From Arthrinium phaeospermum (taxonomy: Eukaryota; Ascomycota; Sordariomycetes; Amphisphaeriales; Apiosporaceae): a stretch of 64,000 nucleotides of DNA. The translations under genes were made by a program, and so were the position numbers. The DNA is taken from assembly GCA_006503535.1 (NCBI GenBank), contig QYRS01000010.1, positions 2,728,001 to 2,792,000 on the forward strand, given 5' to 3'. Each line of letters starts with the position of its first letter. The stretch's first letter is position 1. Shown piece after piece: positions 52,924 through 63,785 of the stretch. The notes under the pieces are model-generated. The model saw only the letters and a program-made list of their open reading frames with translations, was not told where the DNA came from and ran no database searches.

Positions 52924-55900
52924 ATGTCTGGTAAGCGCACCTCTCACAACCGTACTGGCGCAACACGTGCATCTCTGCCTGCGCGACCGTCTTCGCCGTC
53001 GTCTTTCACCACGACCCGCAGAACCCGAAGCGGCGCAACAAGTGTTGCGGCCTCTGGCGAAGTCGCCATGCCCACCCAACCACAGTCCGATCACAAACAG
53101 TATCACACACGCAGTCTAACACGTTCCTTACCCGCGACAGCAGAGCAGGAGCCCAGACGATCGGTGCGCGCCACCAAGGGCCAGCACACCAAGGCCTTCG
53201 AGGCGCTCGAGAACGGCCCCCAGCCGACGAAACGGAAGCAGGCGGCCAAGAAGGGCAAGAAGGTTGCGCAAAAGGAAGAGGAAGAGGAGGACGAAGAGGT
53301 CATCCGCTGCATCTGCGGCGCCATCTCCCAAGACAACGACGACCCCAACGAGCCATGGATCGCCTGCGAGAAGTGCGGCGCCTGGCAGCACAACGTCTGC
53401 ATGGGCATGAGCATCTTCGACGACGATCTACCAAAGGAGTATTTCTGCGAACAATGCAAGCCCGAAGACCACCAAGAGCTCCTTGACGGTATGGGCCGCG
53501 GCGAAGAGCCCTGGGTCACGCGGCGGCAGAAGCACGAGGACGAGAACAAGAAGAAGAAGGGCGGCAAGAAGGGCAAGGCCAAGCGCGTCAGCGACTCCAA
53601 GGACCGCAACACGTCGCCCGCCGCCTCGGCCTCGGCATCGGCTTCTGCGTCCAAGGCCAAGCCGTCCCCGACGCCCGAAGTGAAGAAGGAAGAGGAGCCC
53701 GCAGCCAAAGGGGGCAAGCGGAAACAGAAAGAGCGCGACCACTCGCAAGGGCCCCAGAGCAAGCTGCGCAAGGTCTCCGAGTCGCAAGCGGTCGCCCCTA
53801 TACCCAAGTACACGGCGCCAGAAGACTTGGCCACCAGCGTCGACAAGCTGGAGCCGGCGGCCCGGAAGAAGGTCGCCCAGGGCCTGCAGAAGTCTCTCGA
53901 GGCGGCACTCGACACGGCCGTCAAGGAGCACCTCTTCAACATGCCCAAGGACAGCAACAAGAAGAGCCTGGCCGAGCGCCACGCCCTCGAGATTGAGCGC
54001 GCCCTGCACGACACCCACAGCCAACAAGCCGCCACCACGCAGGCGCGCACCCTGATCTTCAACCTCAAGAGGAACGTGCCGCTGGCCGTTCGCGTCTTCA
54101 ACCGCTCCCTCACGCCGCCGACCCTCGCCTCCATGTCCACCAACGAGCTGGCCACCGAAGAGCTGCAGCGCGAGACGGCCGAGATGAAGGCCAAGGCCGA
54201 TAAGCAGTCCACCCTCGTGGCCGAAGAAGCCCCGCGGGTGCGTCGCACCCACAAGGGCGAAGAGATTGTCGAGAACGAGAGCTTTGCCGCGACGACCGAA
54301 GAGGTGCCCTCGGTGCTGCGCAGACAGAGCGTTAAGGACGCCTCTGCTGGCGAGTCGAGCAAGTCGCCGGGCCAAGGCGCATCTTCTTCTTCCGCACCCG
54401 GCGCCGAGCGACCTGCCAAACCACTCCGAGTTGATACACAGCGGTCGCCCAAACAGCCCGGCATCGACCTCGACAAAGTCTTCAACAGCGTCCGGTCTCC
54501 ATCTGCCTCGGCGCACCAGCGTCGCCCTTCGGCGCCCGTCCCGCCCACCGGCCCCGGCGTGGACCCCGACGTCGACCGCATGCTGGACGACGGCACCGAC
54601 TCGCCCCCCTACTCCCCCACGGAAAACCTGGACCCCGACGTGGTGTGGCACGGCGACCTCAAGATGGGCAACACGGCCGAGTTCCGGGCGGTGGCCAAGT
54701 ACGCGGGCGGCGCCGACCTGAGCAAGCAGAGTGGCATCGCGTGGAACGACCTCATCCCCCTCGTCCTCAACGTGGCCGGGCGCATACCCGAAGACAAGGC
54801 GGTGCCGTACCTGTGCGGTCTGCGGTATAACAACCAGATCGACCTCGTCATCACCAGCCTCTCGGTCGCCGACGCCAACGACGCCGCCGCCCGGGCCAAC
54901 TTCCAGACCGTCGTCAACTATTTCATGTCCAAGAAGCGCTACGGCGTCGTCGGCGATAGGAAACTCGGCAACGTCCGCGACACCTACCTCGTGCCCATCC
55001 CCGAGGGCGACGGCCCCCTGCCGGAGCCGCTCCAGAACATCGAAGGCCACCTGATCCCCCAGAACCGGACCGAGCCTCTCCTGCTGCTGATCTTTGTGTA
55101 CCGCGACGAGAAGCTCCAGCCGTTCGTCAGCAGCGAGGCCCCGGCGCCCGTGCCTCAAGGCACCCCGACTCCCATGCCTGACCACCGCCGTCAGTCGTCC
55201 ACTGCCGGACCTACTTGGTCGCCAGCCACGCCGCAGGCTCCTCCCAGTGCGACATTCCCGACGCACCAGAGCCACACCCCTATCCCCCCTCCGGTCATTC
55301 CTGGCCAGGTTGCACCAGCTGCCGCCCAGGCTCCAAGTCCTGCGCCCCCGCCTCACCAGGCCCCGGCCCTATCCCAAGGTCAACCTCCTCATCAATACCC
55401 ACCACAACCTCAACCCCAGCCCCAAGCGCCACCTCAACATCATCCTCTTCCCCAAGGTCAACAACCACCCCACCACCAACCTCAGGCGCAGCACCAAGCT
55501 CCACCTCCGCCTCAGTACCAGGCGCAACCATCCCAGATGCAGCAGCCGCCCCAGTTCCAGTCACACCAACCGGCACCGCCTCTCCGACAGACACCGGGCC
55601 CCGTCGCTGCTCCCCCGTCCGCGGCTCCTCCGCAACCGTCACAAGACGCCGAGGCCATTAAGAGGGCGCAGGCCGAGGGCGAGGAAAAGGCCCGCCAGGT
55701 GCTGGGCCCCCTCTTCAACAGCCCCACGGTGACCTTCCTGCTCCCCCACGCCGCGCGCATGAAGGAGGGCGAGTGGAACGCGGTGAAGCGGTGCCTGGAG
55801 CGGGACCCCCGCGCGCGCGACGACCTGCCGCTGCTCAGCAAGCTGCTGACCGAGGAGGGCAACAACGCCCGCCAGAACGGCCAGACCTCGCAGGCCCCGC

Positions 55901-56040
55901 CCCACCAGCAGAACCCCCACAGCAGCGCCTCGCCGACGGGCGTGGTGCAGACCACCCTCGCCGCCGCGGCGGCCAACCTGCCTCCCAGTGCGCCCCCGTC
56001 CGCCCCGTCGGCGGCCGCTACCGTTCAGCCCAAGGCATAA
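52924..56040 (+). CDS. BYE1: BYE1-type transcription elongation factor (PHD, TFIIS-like, SPOC)
   Basis: Exons 52924-52930 and 53141-56040 (968 residues). The coding first exon has just 7 nt (M, S and one base). Splicing yields MSAEQEPRRSVRATKGQHTK, the usual BYE1 start, whereas reading through the 210-nt intron would add an unrelated Ser/Thr-rich stretch. Domains: PHD finger about 58-110 (RCICGAISQ, EKCGAWQHNVCMGM, YFCEQC), basic linker, TFIIS central-like domain about 230-350 (KVAQGLQKSLEAAL, RTLIFNLKRNVPLAVRV), SPOC domain about 503-680 (VVWHGDLKMGN, VPYLCGLRYNNQIDLVI, LIFVYRDEKLQPF). A Pro/Gln-rich disordered region and a short C-terminal helix follow. Known role: yeast Bye1 binds RNA polymerase II through the TFIIS-like domain and H3K4me3 through the PHD finger. 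Nuclear. Confidence 0.9.
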   Translation: MSGKRTSHNRTGATRASLPARPSSPSSFTTTRRTRSGATSVAASGEVAMPTQPQSDHKQYHTRSLTRSLPATAEQEPRRSVRATKGQHTKAFEALENGPQPTKRKQAAKKGKKVAQKEEEEEDEEVIRCICGAISQDNDDPNEPWIACEKCGAWQHNVCMGMSIFDDDLPKEYFCEQCKPEDHQELLDGMGRGEEPWVTRRQKHEDENKKKKGGKKGKAKRVSDSKDRNTSPAASASASASASKAKPSPTPEVKKEEEPAAKGGKRKQKERDHSQGPQSKLRKVSESQAVAPIPKYTAPEDLATSVDKLEPAARKKVAQGLQKSLEAALDTAVKEHLFNMPKDSNKKSLAERHALEIERALHDTHSQQAATTQARTLIFNLKRNVPLAVRVFNRSLTPPTLASMSTNELATEELQRETAEMKAKADKQSTLVAEEAPRVRRTHKGEEIVENESFAATTEEVPSVLRRQSVKDASAGESSKSPGQGASSSSAPGAERPAKPLRVDTQRSPKQPGIDLDKVFNSVRSPSASAHQRRPSAPVPPTGPGVDPDVDRMLDDGTDSPPYSPTENLDPDVVWHGDLKMGNTAEFRAVAKYAGGADLSKQSGIAWNDLIPLVLNVAGRIPEDKAVPYLCGLRYNNQIDLVITSLSVADANDAAARANFQTVVNYFMSKKRYGVVGDRKLGNVRDTYLVPIPEGDGPLPEPLQNIEGHLIPQNRTEPLLLLIFVYRDEKLQPFVSSEAPAPVPQGTPTPMPDHRRQSSTAGPTWSPATPQAPPSATFPTHQSHTPIPPPVIPGQVAPAAAQAPSPAPPPHQAPALSQGQPPHQYPPQPQPQPQAPPQHHPLPQGQQPPHHQPQAQHQAPPPPQYQAQPSQMQQPPQFQSHQPAPPLRQTPGPVAAPPSAAPPQPSQDAEAIKRAQAEGEEKARQVLGPLFNSPTVTFLLPHAARMKEGEWNAVKRCLERDPRARDDLPLLSKLLTEEGNNARQNGQTSQAPPHQQNPHSSASPTGVVQTTLAAAAANLPPSAPPSAPSAAATVQPKA

Positions 56041-58039
56041 GAAAGGGGGTTCGTCGGGAACTTGCATCCCGCGATTGACTCATCAATATCGCAGTTCTTG
56101 GGGTCGGCGGGACTTTGGCATCTTCCAATCTTGTCTTGGGGTGAGTCGAATTCCATGACCGATGATGTCTGCTCTTGGGGACGGTGCGACTGGTACCTCT
56201 TGGAACCCAGAAGATGTGTCACCTTCTGCCGACGTGTTTTGTCCAGGGTGTTCATCCGGTTAGACTGCGGGTGGAGTCGGCCAAAGGGCTTTCCATCTGG
56301 GTGCTCGCGTCTCTGAGTCTTTGCTACACAGTGGTACAAGCACCCCCTGATGCCGACACGGCCGTACATATTGTGCACACGTCCGCCGTTGTCGTATATC
56401 GACTACATGCGACCACCGCAACAACACTGGACTATGAGCAGTGTCTTCCGTCCGAAGGAAGCGATGGTAGTGAGAGGAACGAGTCTTGACAAAGAGGAAA
56501 ATGGGGAAACTAGACGATAGCTGGATGCTGCTGTATGTGTATGGAACAAACTGTGTATATCATTCTGCCCACCAGTACATGGAAGTTAGTCTCAGCGATC
56601 CAGATCAATGATACGAGAGACGACATTGAGTAAATACTTTGCCTCCATAATTGGACTTGCTTTTTGAGATACGATCTGTGTGACGTTTGGGGTGATTACC
56701 ATGGAGCGATTTATGGCTCATCACCATCGTAAGTGTCTGACCCAAATGATGTGGCCTTGCACCTACCACTCGCCAGACTTTGCCAACGAATGCGTCGTCA
56801 GGTTATCAATCTCAATCCCCCAGACACGGTTCGGCTTCGTGATAATGTGCGTGTCAATATCTTAAAGAAGTTGCCGTGATGCAAGTCCAGCTACTTTGCG
56901 GCTCGGAAAGGGGGTTCTCTACACGTTCTGCATGGTACACAATTAGTTGGGAATCTACCAGGTTTCGGAGCAAGCTTAATTGAACAACAAATACGACGCT
57001 GGGCGGCTTACCATGACAACTTCATCAACCGCCGAGATCTCGACGGAACAAGAGCTGAAGGTGATCGCCCTCACCGCCTTCTTGATTCCAAAGTGATAAG
57101 AACCTGTGCTCAATCCTTTTCCAGTTGTCAGACCAGATGCAGCGGGTGGTTTGCGCTTCTCTTCATTTTCACTTCGGCTAGGCGGTCCTGGGGAACCGGG
57201 TTTCTGGAGCGGCCCCTTCCGCAGGCCTAGGCATCTTGCGTGCAGCTGCGCGCTAGTCCGGACAGCGCAGGTCCGTATACTTTCGGGTCAAGCTGAACAG
57301 TACGGCAGTTCGAGTCACGTGGTGGCCTGCAGCGGCGTTTCTCTGGTCTCCTGGGACTCCGATATCCGAACTACAAACGCGAAACCCTCAAAAGTTAAAA
57401 CCAATCAAGGTCAGAACAGGCTGGGACCGCAGTTCTGTACCACCCCGAGATTTGGACGGAACCGCCCGGGAGCTCCAATTTCCCCACGAAAACTCACTCC
57501 AAGCAGCCCCGTCCCTGTTCCCCGCTAGCGCGTGACTGGCGCCTTGTCCTGGTCTTGGCACGGCGCCCAACCAGACTCGAAGCCGCGAAGTTCCTTCTGT
57601 TCGCGGAGCAAGCACAACGTCTTCCGCTCGCAGGATCTTGTCTGGGCCATGTAGGAATGCCATGCCCGACGAATCTCCCGCCAAGAACCGGAGAAGACTG
57701 GAGCATAGGGCCAGCCATGATATGTCGTCATGACCACTCTACCAAGAACCTGTCTGTACCAACGGTTGGGTTGAGGAAGACATGTGCGTCGTGGGAATGG
57801 TGTCAATTGCCATTGTGTTCCGAGATCCCAGCATCCAAGGTCCGTCGCCATACATTAGCACCTTGGCAGGAAACTCTCGATCCCGATATCCCAGGGCCAC
57901 CTCAGTAATTGGACCGGGCAATCCGGGCTTCCCTGCCTCTCGTAGGTTTCCAAAGATGGGTATATAAAGCAGAAATAGTTGCCAGGGGCAGAGGCACACC
58001 TCTCGGCTGAGCCATTTGCTGAGCTCCCCTATTGACAAC
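56041..58039. other. Intergenic region
   Basis: About 2 kb between two + strand genes. Frames up to 155 codons on both strands have no family resemblance. It ends with the TATA box of the AA7 gene at 57961. Confidence 0.45.
57961..57969 (+). promoter_or_regulatory. TATA box of the AA7 oxidase gene
   Basis: TATATAAAG, 71 bp before the ATG at 58040, in the right orientation; typical of strongly regulated secreted enzymes. Confidence 0.6.
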
Positions 58040-59650
58040 ATGTTCACAAGAAGTCTGGTGCTGGGCAGTCTCGCCCCCCTCGCGCATGGAGCTGCTCTCA
58101 TTACCCGTGCCGACATCAACCAGTGCCTTGCATCTTCTGGCGTCCCCCACGACGTCAGGGGCTCGGCGGACTGGGACGTCCACTCGGCCGCCTTCAACAT
58201 CCGCATCCCCTATACCCCGGTGGCCATCGCCGTACCTCAGAACACGGACCACATCAGGCAGGCCGTGCTGTGTGGGAAGAAGCTGGGCATAAAGGTATCC
58301 CCCCGTTCGGGTGGCCACAGCTATGCCAACTACGGGCTCGGCGGTGACGATGCCCATCTGGTGGTCGACTTGTCCAGCATGTACGATGTGACGTTTGACG
58401 AGGAGACGAACGTCGCCACGGTGCAGGCCGGTACTAGACTAGGGCATCTCGCGAGTGTTCTCTACGAAAAGCATGGCCGCGCTGTTGCCCATGGTACCTG
58501 TCCCGGGTGAGTCACCGTACCTCGGTTTACGACGGCATAACGACTGACGGTACTACCAGCGTCGGCGTTTCCGGACACGTCGGCCACGGCGGCTTCGGCT
58601 TCAGCTCCCACACGCACGGCCTCGCCCTCGACTTCGTCGTCGGCGCTACCGTCGTCCTCGCTAGCGGGGACGTGGTCGAAGCCGCGGCGGACCAGAACCC
58701 GGACCTCTTCTGGGCGATCCGGGGCGCCGGGTCTAACTACGGCATCGTCGCCTCGTGGCGGCTCCGCACCATCGCCGCCCCTACTACTCTCACCTACTTT
58801 GGCGTCTCGCTGGGCTGGAACCGCAGCACCGCGGCGGCGGGCCTCGAGGCGCTCGAGCGGTACGCCCGGCACGACATGCCGCGCGAGCTCAACTTTCGCG
58901 TGTCCGACTACAACCGCGGCGCGCCCGGCATCGAGGGGCTGTACTACGGCACCGACGAGCAGATGCGCGCCGCCGTCGCCCCGTTTCTCGCCGAAGCCGC
59001 CCCGGACGCCAGGTTCTCGCTGGCGAAGACGGTCAGCTGGATCGAGGCCGTCACGCACTACGCTTTCAACGAGACCATCGACTGGACCTGGCCGAGTCCG
59101 GTGAGTTGACAATCACAAGTCTTTCACTATCGGCCGGGGGGCAATAACCAACTAAATGTGACTGCAGCGCGAGAACTTCTACTCCAAGAGCCTCACCCTC
59201 AAAGGCCTCAACGGCACCTCGGCCCAGAACTTTGTCGACTACTGGTTCGACACGGCCAACCGCATCCCGGACCGGACCCGCAGCTGGTGGTTCCAGCTCG
59301 ACGTGCACGGCGGCCAGACCTCGGCCATCAGCCAGGTGCTCAACGCCGACACGGCCTACGCGCACCGCGACAAGCTCTTCATCGTCCAGTTCTACGACCG
59401 CGTCCCCGACGACGCCGCCTACCCTTCGGAGAACGGCTTCTCTTTACTGGACGACTGGGCCGACGCCGTCACGGCGCCCCTGCCGGCGTCCGACTGGGGC
59501 AAGTACATCAACTACGCCGACGCCAACCTGGGCCAGGACGCGGCGCAGGCGCTGTACTACGGCGAGAACCTCGCGCGGCTGCGGGGGCTCAAGGCGCGGT
59601 ACGACCCGGACGAGCTCTTTTGGTATTCCCAGTCCATCCGGCCGGCGTAG
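58040..59650 (+). CDS. Secreted AA7 flavo-oxidase (glucooligosaccharide/chitooligosaccharide oxidase type)
   Basis: Exons 58040-58506, 58560-59100, 59168-59650 (496 residues). Signal peptide MFTRSLVLGSLAPLAHGA. The VAO/BBE-type FAD domain is clear: YTPVAIAVPQNTDHIRQAV, SPRSGGHSYANYGLGG with His93, and HGTCPGVGVSGHVGHGG with Cys154. This His-Cys pair, 61 residues apart, matches the bicovalent FAD attachment of glucooligosaccharide oxidase. DLFWAIRGAGSNYGIVASW ends the FAD domain; the C-terminal BBE motif is YYGENLARLRGLKARYDPDE, followed by FWYSQSI. Known reaction: oxidation of the C1 hydroxyl of oligosaccharides to lactones with H2O2 production, outside the cell. Substrate specificity is open. 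It could cooperate with H2O2-using LPMOs. Confidence 0.9.
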
Positions 59651-59861
59651 GGGGTCCCAGTGGTGTTGGAGGTTGCGGGATTCAGGGTCACGAAAAGGGT
59701 TGAAGCTGATTGTCGACTTGAACTTCAATCGATGGCAGTAACTCCGGGGCACAGTCTGGACGTGTTGATAATATTGATACATAGACCACTCTATAATCCA
59801 AACTCCCAGCAAAAGACCTCCCATTTCTAATCAATCCCTCCCACTGCCCCCCCTCCCCCCC

Positions 59862-61403
59862 TCAAGGCGCCACGGCGTCCAGGATCCACGTCCCCTGACT
59901 CACCAGGTTCGGGTTCTCCGTGAAGCGCATGCGGAGGTTGTTGCGTAGCTGCTTTCGGAACCGCGCGTTTTCCGGCACCTGCCGGATGCGGCAGTTCTGG
60001 CGAAGGTACCGGCGGGCGTCGGCGCCGCCCCCCACGAGCTCGGGCCGGAAGATCCGTATGTTGCCGCTCTCGCGCAGCGTCTGCAGCGTCGCCGCGGCCA
60101 GGTCGGCGAACTGCGAGCACATCCCGCCCGTCAGCACGTCGGCGCGGTCGGGCGGGCGCAGGGGCGCGGGCTCCTCGAGGTGGCCCATCAGCCAGACGGC
60201 CAGGGCGATGCAGCTGAGCTGCGAGAATTTGGGCTTCATCCCCTGGTTCGCCGCTTGGACTGGATACGAAGTTAGACAAGAAAGTCATGGAAATATACAG
60301 GGGGGGGGGGCTTACCGCCGGCCAGAGAGGTATAGTTCACGGCCACAATGGGCGGGGTATACGTCAGCCAGTTGGGGGCGGCGTTGGCCCAGAAGGTTTG
60401 GATGTCGGCGAACCTGGCCGCGTGGCCCTGGTGCCACGGGTCGTGCCACGACATCTGGTTGTTCTGCGGAAAAAGTATCATGGATTAGTGAGAAAGATTT
60501 ACCACCTCGGAGAGGCTTCACCCACCTCGCGGTCCCAGACGCTCAGCGAGTAGACCTGGGTGTCGTACCGGCCGCCGACCGGCTGCTCGTGGCGGTGAAA
60601 GTAGCAGTACAGCCGGTACTTCTTCCCGTTCGGCACCCAGCGCAGCGGGAAGGCGACGACGGAGGGGAAGGCGGCCCGGCGCTCGCGCTGCAGCTGCGCG
60701 CTCTCCTGGATCAGGTCTTGGGTCGACGTGGGGTGTTCGGCTTGGGTCTGCGTCCGGGTCCAGTCGAACCCGGGGCCCGGCGCCGACGGCACGTCGAGAC
60801 AGGACTGCGCGCCCCTCCAGTGGAAGAAGGCCCACTGGACCGAAGTTAGTGGCTAGTGAGATGGATCAATGCCTAATGGTAGTCACTCACCACCCGCTGT
60901 TCCCGCTCGCGACAGCGCATGTTATACGCGTTGAGGACGATCGAGATCCCGCTGTCCAGGAAGTAGTCGTCCTTGATCACTGGTCGTGTCAGTATTCACT
61001 GCAGAAAAGAAACGAAGCCAGAAAATTGACGTCACCTACAGGTGTGATTGGGCGGCAGTTGCAGCAGAGTGATGAGGAACTTTTCCAGGTACTTGCCCTT
61101 TACGTCGTCGATGTTGATCTTCCTTGTCGTCCCGGGGTTGAATTCCAGCTCCTTAAACGGCCAAGGAGCGTTCTGCAGCATTGCGAGCGAAAACACGTCA
61201 GCCGGTCCAACTAGTATCAATCGTACACGAAGGCGGGACCTCCAACTCACCCAATAGGGAATGCTGCCCCCATGAGGACCCACCCTTGGGTTGTAGGTCA
61301 GGACTGCAGGCGGTAAGCGCTGGGGATCGTTAGCATATCTGTCGTTATCGTATACTTGACCTGGCGGTGGCGGTAGCCATGCAATATGCAAATTGGCAGC
61401 CAT
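59862..61403 (-). CDS. Protein of unknown function, 435 residues, five exons
   Basis: Exons on the - strand: 61403-61040, 60979-60891, 60834-60526, 60463-60316, 60259-59862; introns of 52 to 62 nt, all phases consistent. Starts MAANLHIAWLPPPPGQ. The first 150 residues appear beta-rich (RLILVGPADVFSLAML, KYLEKFLITLLQLPP, DYFLDSGISIVLNAYNMRC). They are followed by WAFFHWRGAQSC and a strand FPSVVAFPLRWVPNGKKYRL. The C-terminal third is helical with SQLSCIALAVWLMGHLEEP and many Arg residues. No signal peptide or known catalytic motif. Several Trp/His-rich segments (MSWHDPWHQGHAARF) are striking. The gene converges on the AA7 oxidase with only 211 bp between stops. I do not recognise the family. 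Confidence 0.62.
60301..60310. repeat. Poly-G tract inside an intron
   Basis: Ten G (poly-C on the sense strand) just after the GTAAG donor of intron 4 of the unknown gene. It may be length-variable. Confidence 0.8.
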
Positions 61404-61744
61404 CTCGGATGTTGGAAACCGTTGCTTTACTACGCAGGGTATGCTTGAGAGCAGGATGGAAGTCTGGAATACTTGTAGGCCGGGTTCAACAATAGAGCCA
61501 ATACTTCCGGAATCAGCTATCGCAAGCTTCGTTCCACAAAGGTCGTGGACGTGTGGCTAACAAAGCTCGACCAACTTGATTCTTTCACACCATTCAATTG
61601 ACAAAGCACATCGACAAAGATGAAGCCCAGTCGCGTGGCCCCATTGCGACCATTACTCCGTGGCTACACTACTTTGCGCCTCGTCTGCGCATCCTTCTGC
61701 ATACCTTTCCCACGTCCACGTTCCAACCCAAGCCCTCTTGTCCG
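61404..61744. other. Intergenic region
   Basis: About 340 bp between the starts of the unknown - strand gene and the 3' end of the M20 amidohydrolase. Nothing recognised. Confidence 0.4.
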
Positions 61745-63122
61745 CTAAGCCCCCTCCTCCCGCATACTCTCCCCCCACGCCCGCCGGACCTCCCCCAGCA
61801 GCCCTTCGACCGTCAGCACGTCCACCGCCGCGCCCGCCAGCGCCCTGCCCACCCGCAGCGCCTTGCCGAACGCGTCCCGGGTGCCGCTCGCCCGCTCGAA
61901 GTCGGGGCTGTGCGGCCCGTTGCCCTCGGGCCCCGGCACGATCGCGAACCCGGGGCTCAGGCTCGGCATCGCGTAGCTGACGTCGCCCTGGTCGGTGCTG
62001 GCCCCGCTGCGGCCCAGCATCTCGTCGAGGTCCGGGTCCGCGGGGATGGCCGACTCCCAGGGGGAGGGCGGCGACGAGGAAGAGTCTGGCGTGAGCAAGG
62101 CATTGAAGTAGCGCGCGTACGCCGCCCCGAGCGGCCGGTTGGGCACGTGGTCCGCGTACGCCATGCCCATCGTGACCTCGACCCGCGCCCCCGTCGCCGT
62201 CGCCCCGGCCTCGAAGCAGCGGCGCACCTTGCCCAGGAGCTCCTCGCGCCGCGCCCGCGTGTCGGCCCGCACGACGAAGTTGCCCGCCGCGTAGGCGTGG
62301 ATGATGTTGGGCCGGGCGCCGCCGTCGGTGATGTGGCCCTGCACCACGTCCCCCGGCATCGTCTGCTGGCGCAGGACCGAGAGGGCGTTGTAGGCGGTAA
62401 TGAGGGCGTCGAGGGCGTTGACGCCCAGCCAGGGGCTCGCGGCCGCGTGCGCCGCCCGGCCGAAGTACTCGACGCGCAGGGCGGTGTAGGCCGAGGTCCG
62501 GGTCAGGGCGTGGTTGCGCGTGATGCCCGGGTGCGAGATGAGGTTGAGGTCGACCTGGTGGTCCTTGTAGGCGCCGGCCTGGAGCAGCTTGATCTTGCCG
62601 CCGCCGCCCTCTTCGGCGGGGGTGCCGAAAAGCACGACTTTGCCGGCGAGGCTGTGGGTTTTCATGACCTGGGCCGTGGCTACCGCCGCCGAGACGGAAG
62701 CGGTGGCGATGAGGTTGTGGCCGCACGCATGGCCGATGCCTTCCAGTGCATCTAGTGCCAATTAGTGAAGATCGGAGATGCACTCGCATTGACTCACCCA
62801 TCTCGCAATTGAACGAGACCACCGGCCCTTTCTTTCCGCTGTCCCAGACCGCCACCCAGGCCGTCTTCAGGCCATACGCGGAAGGCGTCACCTTCCAGCC
62901 ATCGATGCTCTTCATGAACGACGTCAGAGTATCGTGTGCGATGAACTCTTTGTAGCCCAGCTCCGGGTGGTCGTGGATTTTCTTGTTGACGCCCCAGAGC
63001 GTCTCGGAGATGCGATCAATGGCATCATTGATCTCGGGCAGGTACCGCGGGGCAGAGTGCAGTGTGTCTGGCGCTACATCCTCGTGGGACACCAAGACGA
63101 AATCGTCCACGTCAACTCGCAT
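61745..63122 (-). CDS. M20-family amidohydrolase / peptidase (PM20D2-like)
   Basis: Exons on the - strand: 63122-62798 and 62751-61745 (443 residues); the 46-nt intron joins NCEM to DALEGIGHACGHN. Metal-dependent motifs of the amidohydrolase branch of family M20 are visible: HDHPELGYKEF near residue 50, EMDALEGIGHACGHN (Asp and two His in the binuclear metal site), GTPAEEGGGGKIKLL with the catalytic Glu pair, SHPGITRNHAL, and AAHAAASPWLGVNALDAL for the dimerisation domain. The C-terminal DQGDVSYAMPSLSPGFAI is also typical. Known relatives cleave N-acyl or dipeptide bonds, for example PM20D2 on beta-alanyl dipeptides, or aminobenzoyl-glutamate hydrolases. No signal peptide, so probably cytosolic. 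Substrate unknown. Confidence 0.88.
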
Positions 63123-63785
63123 TTTGAATGAGCAATTCTGAAAAGCGTCACAATTGGTGTCAATGAGGTTTCAGTCGGCTTGGTGAAATGGTCAAGTGGT
63201 GTTATTCGTTGGGGACCAGCCTGTCCCGCGGCAGGGAGCCGGTGGTGTGGGGTAAAGACTTGATCCCGGCAATCGTCCCTTCTCCTCCCCGGCCCCCTGT
63301 CACCGCATCCTTATCTCCAGAGGGGTACATCATGGCATGACTTTGGATGATTCGGGAACATGGATGCTACAGTAACGGTGATGTTTGGGCGACCAAGCTG
63401 CGAGAGGTGCATTATGCGCGGGCTGTGACCTTTACCTGTTTGCATCAACATAACGACTGCATCCTTGTTAGCTGCACAGCACCGCGACCGGACCAAAAGC
63501 CCATGAGTCGTTTCCAGCAGCTCAGATCGCGTTGTGCCTCGTTGTGACGGCGCACAGATCACACCTTATTCTGACTTCTTCCAAAGTGCCCCCACTGCCC
63601 AACACCACTTGGATCCAACTGGTCATCACTACTTCCCGACCGCCCCCAGCCCGTCCCATTCTACCACCAGCCTGGTGCGCCAACAACATCCAACACACCA
63701 TTGACAAGATCACCACTGACGCTGAGCTGAAACGTTACGAGATCGATATTGACATCAAATGAAGGAGACATTGTAGTCCTTCGCT
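63123..63785. other. Intergenic region, divergent promoters
   Basis: Upstream of the M20 gene and of the possible gene at the right edge. Short frames on both strands, nothing recognised. Confidence 0.4.

Noticed and set aside
53428..55356. 642-codon open frame antisense to BYE1
   Set aside because: Low-complexity, Arg/Gly/Leu-rich shadow of a GC3-rich gene; BYE1 domains on the + strand are unambiguous.
57106..57528. 140-codon + strand frame before the AA7 gene
   Set aside because: No domain, composition typical of random translation, overlaps equal-sized frames on the other strand.
61211..61250. GTGAGT...CTAG as an intron in the unknown - strand gene
   Set aside because: Only 40 nt and would shift the frame into an early stop; reading through keeps a beta-rich coding segment in phase with exon 2.
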